Source: Actinomycetota bacterium (GTDB lineage Bacteria > Actinomycetota > Actinomycetes > S36-B12 > CAIYMF01). Taken from it: 6,386 nucleotides of DNA. The position numbers and the translations under genes were made by a program. Where the stretch lies: NCBI GenBank assembly GCA_009699025.1, contig WLOZ01000118.1:1-6386 (forward strand), in the 5' to 3' direction. The notes below the pieces were generated by a model that ran no database searches, was not told the origin of the DNA, and was given only the letters and a program-made list of their open reading frames with translations. Below, piece after piece: positions 1-5,867 of this stretch. Positions within the stretch are counted from its first letter, which is position 1; each line of letters begins with the position of its first letter.

Positions 1-687
1 AGAGCAGATCTGGGCAAGTCCCCCGCCGATGTCGCGTCGATGTTCGACGATGTGGCCGCCCGCTACGACCTCACGAACGACGTCCTCGCGCTGGGGCAGA
101 CCCGGCTCTGGCGACGCGCGGTGGTGAATGCCGTGGCTCCGGCAGCGGGCGAGAGGGTGCTCGACCTCGCGGCCGGCACCGCCACCTCGAGCCAGCCGTT
201 TCGCGACCGCGGCGCCTTCGTGGTGCCCTGCGACTTCTCGCTCGGCATGCTGCGGGTGGGCAAGGCTCGCCAGCCCGAGCTTCCGCTCACCGCGGGCGAC
301 GCGCTGCACCTTCCGTTCGCTGACGCGACCTTCGACGCTGCGACCATCTCCTTCGGCCTGCGCAACGTCGCTGACGTGTCGGTGGCGCTCGGCGAGATGC
401 GACGGGTCGTGCGACCGGGTGGTCGCCTGGTGGTGTGCGAGTTCAGCCACCCCACGCTTAGTCCGCTTCGCACCCTCTACTCCGAGTACCTCATGGGCGC
501 GCTGCCCTCGGTGGCGCGGGCAATGTCGAGCAACCCCGACGCCTACGTGTATCTCGCCGAGTCGATTCAGGCCTGGCCCGACCAGTCCGAGCTCGCCGCT
601 CTCATTCAGCAGGCGGGCTGGGTCGACGTCGAGTGGCTCAACCTCAGCGGCGGCATCGTCGCACTGCACCGCGCAAGGAAGCCCTGA
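1..687 (+). CDS. menG: Demethylmenaquinone methyltransferase (MenG/UbiE), 5' end just outside the window
   Basis: This SAM-dependent methyltransferase converts demethylmenaquinol to menaquinol, the last step of menaquinone synthesis, in the cytoplasm or at the inner face of the membrane. The frame is open from base 1 and begins [20 protein letters not shown]. This matches the N-terminus of actinobacterial MenG, so the ATG at 40 is internal and the real start lies just upstream. 228 codons are visible, close to the usual length of about 230-250. Counting from the first visible codon, the Rossmann SAM motif [12 protein letters not shown] is at about 53-64, the acidic AGDAL at about 98-102, FGLRN at about 118-122 and the UbiE/COQ5 signature [15 protein letters not shown] at about 135-149. 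One oddity is Ala (181-183) in place of the usual last Gly of motif I (GTG to GTA). The C-terminus, [12 protein letters not shown], is complete. A hairpin follows 10 bases after the stop, so co-transcription with the next gene is not required. UbiE in ubiquinone synthesis is the alternative, but an actinobacterial host and the nearby menF favour MenG. Confidence 0.95.
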   Translation, partial: RADLGKSPADVASMFDDVAARYDLTNDVLALGQTRLWRRAVVNAVAPAAGERVLDLAAGTATSSQPFRDRGAFVVPCDFSLGMLRVGKARQPELPLTAGDALHLPFADATFDAATISFGLRNVADVSVALGEMRRVVRPGGRLVVCEFSHPTLSPLRTLYSEYLMGALPSVARAMSSNPDAYVYLAESIQAWPDQSELAALIQQAGWVDVEWLNLSGGIVALHRARKP

Positions 688-696
688 CAGGCTGGC

Positions 697-720
697 CCAC
701 CTAGGGTTTTCCCTAGGTGG
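697..720. terminator. Perfect 10-bp inverted repeat with TTTT loop after menG; probable terminator, possibly an operator
   Basis: The arms CCACCTAGGG (697-706) and CCCTAGGTGG (711-720) are exact reverse complements separated by TTTT. The hairpin starts 10 bases after the menG stop, a typical terminator position. No T-tract follows (the next bases are TGGTGGTGCGG), so it would have to be a U-less actinobacterial-style terminator. The dyad also lies about 60 bases upstream of the GTG start of the secreted protease gene, where a dimeric regulator could bind as an operator. The sequence cannot separate the two roles. Confidence 0.5.
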
Positions 721-769
721 TGGTGGTGCGGAGACCAGAATCTCGACACACTGCGATCTCACACCTTCC

Positions 770-783
770 AAGGAGAAGCAGTG
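770..783 (+). promoter_or_regulatory. Ribosome binding site AAGGAG that fixes a GTG start
   Basis: AAGGAG at 770-775 lies 5 bases before GTG at 781-783. It is nearly a full match to the anti-Shine-Dalgarno sequence. It selects this GTG over the next in-frame ATG at 859, which would cut away the basic n-region and hydrophobic core of the signal peptide. Confidence 0.85.
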
Positions 784-879
784 ATTCGGATTGTGGCACG
801 GTCGTCGGTGTTGGGAGCCGCTCTCGTGGTGATCACCACCCTGGGGCTGGGTACCGACATGGTCGGTCCGGCTAGCGCG
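781..879 (+). other. Sec-type signal peptide of the metalloprotease
   Basis: Residues 1-33 have a short basic n-region (R3, R7), a hydrophobic core (VLGAALVVITTLGLG, residues 10-24) and a small-residue cleavage site ASA at 31-33 before GPAATT. No twin-arginine motif and no lipobox cysteine are present, so Sec export to the outside of the cell is expected. Confidence 0.85.
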
Positions 880-3800
880 GGTCCGGCCGCGACGACCGCG
901 ACGACCGCGACATCCTCTGCGGCGACTCCTGCGGCCACCCCTGCACCACCAAACGTCACCCACCGAGCGGCAGCTGCCCACATCAAGCCCGCACCCCTGC
1001 TGAAGACGGTAGCCACTGGCCGCAAAGCAGCGGCCACCGTGGGGGTCGACGCCATCGCCGCCCGCAACACGTCGATGTCGCGCGAGGCGCTGACCACCTT
1101 CCTCGCCGACCCGGGCTCGCGGGTGAACCCCGACGGCGCGCTGTACTTCAGCGACTCGGGTCTGGCCCCCGGCATCCCCGACGGCGCAACCGGCGAGGCC
1201 ACCCCGGCCGTGCGCCCCGCAGGTGCTGCCGCCATCGCGCCCTCGGCCGCCTTCACCCTGCAGAGTCGCCAAACTTCGACCAAAACGATTTACCTCGACT
1301 TCAACGGCGAGGTCATCACCAACTCGGGGTGGAACACGAACTCCGGCATCACCACACTGACGGCCACCCCCTTCGATCGCGATGGCGACCCCACCACGTT
1401 CAGCGACGCCGAGCGCGCCCAAATCATCGACACGTGGGCGATGGTGTCGGAGGACTACGCACCCCTCGACGTCAACGTCACCACGCAAGATCTCGGCGAC
1501 GCCGCGATCGATCGCACCAGCGTGACTGACGAGAAGTACGGAACTCGAGTCGTGTTCACCAATTCTTCCGCCGTGCAGACCGCTACCGGGTGCACGGGCT
1601 CATGCGCCGGTATCGCGTTCCTCAATGGCTTCGACGCCTACGCGAGTGCCACCAGCCTTCCGCACGAGTACTTTCAGCCGGCGTTCGCCTTCACCGGGTA
1701 CGTGGGCCTGTGGGACTTCTCCACCGCCATTCTCGGCGTGGTAGCCGCGCACGAGGCGGGCCACACCCTGGGCCTGAGCCACGACGGCACGGTCGCGGGC
1801 GGCTCGGGCAGCTACTACGAGGGGCAGGGCTCCTGGTCGCCGATCATGGGGTCGGCGGGCGAGCGACCCATCACCCAGTTTTCCGACGGTAGCTACACCA
1901 ACGGCAACAACACTGAGGACGACTATGCGGTGATGGCGACTTTCGGTGTGTTACCCATTGCCGACGACTACCCGGGCACGACTACCGGCGCTCCGCTGGT
2001 TAACCCGGTCGCCGCGCCCGTGGCCGGCATGGTGGCCACGGCTGGCGATGTCGACTTTCTGAAGTTCACCAGCGCCGGCGGAGCCACCACGATCACCGCC
2101 TCACCAGCTGCCGAGAGCCCCGACCTCGACCTCAGCCTTGAGATTCGCAACTCCGTGAACACTCTTGTGTCGGTGACCGGATACTCAAATCCCGCCTGCG
2201 CCACCTACGCGCCTGCCGGCCAGGTCATCTCAGGCACCGCAGGGGAGGGCGTGAGCGCCACTGGCATGGGCGCGAGCGTGACTGCCACTCTCACGGCAGG
2301 CACCTACTACGCGGTGGTCACCAGCGTGGGTTGCGGTAATGCCACCACCGGCTACTCCAACTACGGAAGCCGCGGCCGCTACACGGTGTCGGTCGGCAGC
2401 CCCGTGCTCGACGTTTCAGTGATGGGTACCGGCTCGATCACCTCGAACATCGGCGGCATCAACTGCGGGGCCACCTGCAAGGCCGCCATCGCTGCCACCT
2501 CGTCGGCACCCACGGTGGTCACCCTCACCGCCACGCCCGGCGCGGGCCAGGCGCTCAGCCGCTGGAGCGGCCCCTGCGAGAAGTCCGTCGGCCAGTACTG
2601 GAACGTGCTCACTCCCACGTACGTGCCGTCGTGCAAGGTGACGATGGACCAGTCGCGCTCGGTCTCTGCTGTGTTCAGCCCGTCCACCACGCTCACCGTT
2701 CGCGCCAAGGGCGGCTTGAACGCGTCGCCGATGGCGGCGGCTGTCAATAACCCGCCGATCAGTTGCGGCGAGTACAACGGAACCACGTTCCCGCTGTGCA
2801 GCGTTCCACTCGGCCAGGGCTCCAACTTCGTGGTCAACGCCTTCGCCGACCCCGCCCAGTCAACCCTGGTGTTCAAGGGCTGGTTCGGCCCCTGCCGCGT
2901 CTATAACACCGTCCAGTGCTCGGTGCCGATGTCGTCGTCGCGCTCGATTGCCACCCTCTGGGGCACCTCCACGTCGAACGTCCTCGCTGTGACGAAGTCG
3001 GGCCTCGGAACGGTCACCTCAAATTCCGGTGGCATCAACTGCGGCGCCACCTGCGAGGCAACATTTGAGCCCGCCACATCCGTGGTGCTGACGTCAACCC
3101 CTGCACTAGGGCAGTCCTTCAAGGGCTGGGGCGGGGCCTGCTCGGGCACGTCGACCACCTGCACCCTGTCGATGGCAGCGGCGCGAACCGCCACCGCCGT
3201 CTTCGGCAGCTCCACCTCGGGCCGCCTCGCCGTATCGACCACCGGTTCGGGCACAGTGATGTCGACACCTGCCGGAATCGACTGCGGGTCTTCGTGCTTC
3301 GCAGCTCTCGAGCCGGGCACCGTGGCCCTGCGGGCCGTGCCCAACGATGGCAGCGGCTTCGTGGGGTGGACCTCGGGCTGCTCGGGCTCGAACCCAGCGT
3401 GCTCGCTCACCTTGAGTGGCACCGGCGCGTCGGTAGTAGCACAGTTCACGGCCCTGCCCAGCCTCAGCAGTTTCAGCCCCACATCGGGTGGGGGCGGCAC
3501 CACGGTGACCCTTAATGGGTCGAACCTCTCGTACGTCAGCAATGTGCAGTTCAACGGCGTCGCGGCGGCCAGCTTCACCATCGTGTCCGACGCGAAGATC
3601 ACGGCGGTGACCCCGGCCGGTGTCGCGTCGGGCGTGCTGACGGTGACCAACCCGGCTGGCACGGTTACCGTGCCGGGCAGCTTCAACCGCTTCACCGCCG
3701 CCCCCACGATCACCGGCTTCAGCCCCGCCTTAGGTCCGGTGGGTACCACCGTGACGGTCACGGGAACCGACTTCCTCACCGTCACCGGCATCACCTTTAA

Positions 3801-5760
3801 CGGCGTCTCCGCAGGCCGCAGCGTTCTGTCGGACACCACCCTGAGCACCAGCGTGCCCCTGGGTGCCACCACGGGCCTCATCCGGGTAATCGGGACCGGG
3901 GGCACCGCCACCAGCGCGACCAGCTTCGTCGTGGGAACTGTGCCAACGGTCAGCGCGACAAGCCCTACCCGAGGACCCGCCGCGGGCGGCAGCGTGGTCA
4001 CGCTCACTGGCACCGGCTTCATTAACGGCGCCACCGTGAGGTTCGGCACCAATTCCGCAACGAACGTGGTGGTCAACTCCGCCACCTCTATTACCGCCAC
4101 CGCGCCGGCCGGGGCGGCCGGAATCGTGAACGTCACCGTTACCACCGCCGTGGGCACGTCAGCCGCGGCCGCTGGCAACCAGTTCTCCTACGTTGCGGCA
4201 CCCACGGTCACTTTCCTCAGCCCAACCAGTGGCCCTGCTGCTGGTGGAACGTCGGTGATCATTACCGGCACCAACTTCACGGGTGCCACGACGGTGAATT
4301 TTGGTGCGAATGCGGCGACGAACGTAGTGGTCAATTCGGCTACGCAGATCACCGCTACCGCGCCCGCTGGCGTGGCAGGTGCGTCGACGGTGGCCGTGAC
4401 TACGCCCGGTGGCACGTCGACCAACGTGGTGAGCTTCACCTACATCGCAGCGCCCACGGTGACGTTGTTGAGCCCGATCAGCGGCCCGCTGGCCGCTGGC
4501 ACCGTGGTGACCATCGCCGGCACCGACTTCACCGGAGCGACGGCTGTGAATTTCGGCGCCAACCCCGCCACCAACGTGGTCGTCAATTCGGCCACGGAGA
4601 TCACGGCCACCACGCCCGCTGGCGTGGCGGGTGCCGCGAGCGTGACCGTGACTGCACCTGGTGGTACGTCGACCAACGTGGTGAGCTTCACCTACATCGC
4701 AGCGCCCACCGTCACCGCGCTCAGCCCGACGCGTGGGCGCCTCACCGCGGGCACCGTGGTCACCCTCAAGGGCACCGGCTTCATCGGCGGCGCCACCACA
4801 GTGAAGTTCGGGGCCAACCCCGCCACCAGCGTGGTGGTCAACTCCGCGACCTCAGCCACGGCGACCTCTCCGGCTGGCGTGGCGGGTGCGGCGACCGTCA
4901 CGGTCACGACCCCCGGTGGTACGTCGACCAACGTGGTGAGCTTCACCTACATCGCAGCCCCCACCGTCACCGCGCTCAGCCCGACGCGTGGGCGCCTCAC
5001 CGCGGGCACCGTGGTCACCCTCACGGGCACCGGCTTCATCAGAGGCGCCACCACAGTGAAGTTCGGCGCCAAGGCCGGCACGGCCGTCACGTTCGTGTCC
5101 GCCACTTCCATCCGTGCCACCGCGCCGGCCGGATCAGCCGGCGCCGTGAAAGTCTCGGCCACAACTGCCGGCGGCACCTCCGCCAACGTCACGCAGTACA
5201 CGTACGCCGCCGCGCCCATCATCACCAGCTACACCCCCACAGCGGTGGCCGCCGGCTCGACAGTGACCATCACCGGCAGGAACTTCACCGGTGCGACCAC
5301 AGTGAAGTTTGGCACCGTGTTGGCTAGGAGGTTCACGGTCATCTCAGCGACCAGCATCATCGTGGGAGTGCCCACCGGCGTCACCGCGAGCAAGGTGTCG
5401 GTCACCACGCCCGGCGGCACGACCACCAGCGTTACCTCGTACACGCTGTCGGGGACCGCGCGCCCGACCGTGACTTCATTCACCCCGACCAGAGGACCGG
5501 TAGGAACCACCGTGACCGTGACCGGTATCAACGCCGGAGCGGCCACCTCCGTCAAGGTCAACGGGGTGACTGCTACCTTCACCGTGCTCACCCCCGCGAC
5601 GCTGCGCCTCACAGTGCCGGTCCGGGCGACCACCGGCCGCATTGCGGTGACGACCGCAGGCGGAACAGCCATCAGCGCCACCAGCTTCACGGTCACCCGG
5701 GTGGCCCCGCTACTGCGGGTACCAGCCGGCAAGATGGCAGCCCTACTTCGCTGGGAATGA
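781..5760 (+). CDS. Giant secreted metzincin zinc metalloprotease with PPC, InlB-like and nine IPT/TIG domains
   Basis: The gene encodes 1659 residues and is predicted to make an exported zinc endopeptidase carrying a long adhesive or binding stalk. In order: Sec signal peptide 1-33 (cleavage likely after ASA); Ala/Thr/Pro-rich pro-region about 34-164 without cysteine, so no cysteine switch; reprolysin-like metzincin domain about 165-390 with zinc ligands H324, H328 and H334, catalytic E325 and Met-turn M356 (SPIMGS); PPC domain about 393-538; four beta-repeats about 541-890, each with four cysteines; nine IPT/TIG domains about 892-1639; a basic tail 1640-1659. There is no LPXTG motif or C-terminal membrane helix, so it is probably released or held non-covalently. 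The start is GTG, set by AAGGAG 5 bases upstream. The menaquinone genes either side suggest no functional partner. The protease fold is well supported. The substrate is unknown; polysaccharide- or host-protein-binding roles for the stalk are guesses. Confidence 0.93.
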   Translation: MIRIVARSSVLGAALVVITTLGLGTDMVGPASAGPAATTATTATSSAATPAATPAPPNVTHRAAAAHIKPAPLLKTVATGRKAAATVGVDAIAARNTSMSREALTTFLADPGSRVNPDGALYFSDSGLAPGIPDGATGEATPAVRPAGAAAIAPSAAFTLQSRQTSTKTIYLDFNGEVITNSGWNTNSGITTLTATPFDRDGDPTTFSDAERAQIIDTWAMVSEDYAPLDVNVTTQDLGDAAIDRTSVTDEKYGTRVVFTNSSAVQTATGCTGSCAGIAFLNGFDAYASATSLPHEYFQPAFAFTGYVGLWDFSTAILGVVAAHEAGHTLGLSHDGTVAGGSGSYYEGQGSWSPIMGSAGERPITQFSDGSYTNGNNTEDDYAVMATFGVLPIADDYPGTTTGAPLVNPVAAPVAGMVATAGDVDFLKFTSAGGATTITASPAAESPDLDLSLEIRNSVNTLVSVTGYSNPACATYAPAGQVISGTAGEGVSATGMGASVTATLTAGTYYAVVTSVGCGNATTGYSNYGSRGRYTVSVGSPVLDVSVMGTGSITSNIGGINCGATCKAAIAATSSAPTVVTLTATPGAGQALSRWSGPCEKSVGQYWNVLTPTYVPSCKVTMDQSRSVSAVFSPSTTLTVRAKGGLNASPMAAAVNNPPISCGEYNGTTFPLCSVPLGQGSNFVVNAFADPAQSTLVFKGWFGPCRVYNTVQCSVPMSSSRSIATLWGTSTSNVLAVTKSGLGTVTSNSGGINCGATCEATFEPATSVVLTSTPALGQSFKGWGGACSGTSTTCTLSMAAARTATAVFGSSTSGRLAVSTTGSGTVMSTPAGIDCGSSCFAALEPGTVALRAVPNDGSGFVGWTSGCSGSNPACSLTLSGTGASVVAQFTALPSLSSFSPTSGGGGTTVTLNGSNLSYVSNVQFNGVAAASFTIVSDAKITAVTPAGVASGVLTVTNPAGTVTVPGSFNRFTAAPTITGFSPALGPVGTTVTVTGTDFLTVTGITFNGVSAGRSVLSDTTLSTSVPLGATTGLIRVIGTGGTATSATSFVVGTVPTVSATSPTRGPAAGGSVVTLTGTGFINGATVRFGTNSATNVVVNSATSITATAPAGAAGIVNVTVTTAVGTSAAAAGNQFSYVAAPTVTFLSPTSGPAAGGTSVIITGTNFTGATTVNFGANAATNVVVNSATQITATAPAGVAGASTVAVTTPGGTSTNVVSFTYIAAPTVTLLSPISGPLAAGTVVTIAGTDFTGATAVNFGANPATNVVVNSATEITATTPAGVAGAASVTVTAPGGTSTNVVSFTYIAAPTVTALSPTRGRLTAGTVVTLKGTGFIGGATTVKFGANPATSVVVNSATSATATSPAGVAGAATVTVTTPGGTSTNVVSFTYIAAPTVTALSPTRGRLTAGTVVTLTGTGFIRGATTVKFGAKAGTAVTFVSATSIRATAPAGSAGAVKVSATTAGGTSANVTQYTYAAAPIITSYTPTAVAAGSTVTITGRNFTGATTVKFGTVLARRFTVISATSIIVGVPTGVTASKVSVTTPGGTTTSVTSYTLSGTARPTVTSFTPTRGPVGTTVTVTGINAGAATSVKVNGVTATFTVLTPATLRLTVPVRATTGRIAVTTAGGTAISATSFTVTRVAPLLRVPAGKMAALLRWE
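1273..1950 (+). other. Reprolysin-like metzincin catalytic domain
   Basis: Residues about 165-390. The domain opens with KTIYLDFNGEV and PFDRDGDPTTFSDAE; the latter holds D199, D201 and D203 in a DxDxD pattern that could bind calcium. The segment EDYAPLDVNVTTQD follows, then the zinc site HEAGHTLGLSHDG (324-336). After YYEGQGSWSPIMGS comes a conserved end, ITQFSDGSY then NNTEDDYAVM. HExxHxxGxxH with a downstream Met-turn defines metzincins, and all three ligands and the glutamate are intact, so an active enzyme is expected. C271 and C275, just before the helix, may form a small disulfide loop. Confidence 0.9.
1957..2394 (+). other. Bacterial pre-peptidase C-terminal (PPC) domain
   Basis: Residues about 393-538. 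It shows the family pattern: IADDYPGTT at the start, a GDVDFLKF strand (422-429), SPDLDLSLEI in the middle, then LTAGTYYAVV and GYSNYGSRGRYTVSV at the end. PPC domains are beta-sandwiches that follow many secreted protease domains and in some enzymes are removed during maturation. C473 and C518 could pair. Processing here is inferred from the family only. Confidence 0.82.
2401..3450 (+). repeat. Four cysteine-containing beta-repeats (divergent InlB B-repeat / Flg_new_2 type)
   Basis: Approximate residues are R1 541-634, R2 636-728, R3 732-809 and R4 814-890. The common plan is LxVxxxGxGxVxS, GIxCGxxC, a strand of the LTxTP type, a GW/RW tryptophan, a cysteine, then CxxxM/L and AxF. Each copy has four cysteines (562/566/599/618; 662/673/705/713; 754/758/787/794; 835/839/867/874), which fits two disulfides per domain outside the cell. 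R3 and R4 are canonical. R1 has an insertion between its last two cysteines, and R2 has lost the CGxxC spacing. Confidence 0.75.
3454..5697 (+). repeat. Array of nine IPT/TIG immunoglobulin-like domains
   Basis: The units, by base position, are T1 3454-3696, T2 3697-3936, T3 3937-4194, T4 4195-4446, T5 4447-4698, T6 4699-4953, T7 4954-5208, T8 5209-5454 and T9 5455-5697. Each is 80-86 residues and runs PTVTxxSPxxGPxxGGTxVTITGTxF, then GATxVxFG, VxSATxITATxPAG, and VTVTTPGGTSxxxxFTY. T3-T7 resemble each other far more than T1, T2, T8 or T9 do, so the middle of the array has expanded or been homogenised most recently. IPT domains are common stalk or binding modules in secreted proteins; the ligand here is unknown. 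Confidence 0.88.
4660..5070 (+). repeat. Near-identical direct DNA repeats (255-bp period) across the T5/T6 and T6/T7 domain junctions
   Basis: Bases 4660-4815 and 4915-5070 align without gaps at an offset of 255 (85 codons). I count five mismatches by eye: 4704/4959, 4769/5024, 4786/5041, 4788/5043 and 4812/5067. The run 4705-4768 is identical over 64 bases. Similarity falls off sharply after about 5070. The tract covers the end of one IPT unit and the first 38 or so residues of the next, so its edges do not follow the protein domains. Confidence 0.85.
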
Positions 5761-5825
5761 CCTTCAGGTACCTAGCGACCGAACGCCGCCGTGAGAAAGT
5801 TCGCGCCCCTAGTCGAGCAAAGGCA

Positions 5826-5849
5826 GACCCCCTACGCCAGTGGGGAGTC
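5826..5849. terminator. Weak candidate hairpin between the convergent genes
   Basis: GACCCCC at 5826-5832 can pair with GGGGAGTC at 5842-5849, with one bulged A at 5846 and a 9-base loop. It is followed on the + strand by ATTATCT. It sits in the 107-base spacer between the converging protease and menF genes, where terminators for both are expected. The stem is short and imperfect. I see nothing else of note in 5761-5867. Confidence 0.25.
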
Positions 5850-5867
5850 ATTATCTAGAGCTGCCGG

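Noticed and set aside
40..42. ATG at 40 as the start of menG
   Set aside because: The frame is open upstream, and the residues before it ([13 protein letters not shown]) match the conserved MenG N-terminus, so this Met is internal.
688..780. Sigma-70-like promoter for the protease gene (TCGACA at 743-748, CAGAAT at 736-741, TAGGGT at 702-707, CTGACA at 684-689)
   Set aside because: No pair of boxes has an acceptable 16-18 base spacing, so no promoter is claimed.
889..911. Short tandem repeat GCGACGACC (about 2.6 copies) after the signal peptide
   Set aside because: It encodes part of an Ala/Thr linker. It is too short to argue for phase variation, and a 9-base unit would stay in frame.
2901..4178. 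Antisense open frame of 425 codons on the - strand
   Set aside because: It lies entirely within the metalloprotease gene and arises because G/C-rich third positions leave the opposite strand free of stops. Its translation is low-complexity Val/Pro/Ala/Thr with no recognisable domain.
4188..5225. Series of antisense open frames of 83-92 codons with similar N-termini (MKLTTLVDVPPG)
   Set aside because: They repeat only because the sense IPT units repeat; each stop and start falls at the same point of the unit junction. No independent ribosome binding sites or promoter signs.
5640..5760. Search for LPXTG-type sorting motif or C-terminal membrane helix
   Set aside because: None is present in the annotated frame, or in the two other frames running past the stop, so no cell-wall anchoring is claimed.
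699..5775. ACCTAG at 699-704 and 5770-5775 as a target-site duplication flanking an inserted gene
   Set aside because: A 6-base match is expected by chance, the first copy belongs to the palindrome, and no terminal inverted repeats or transposase are present.
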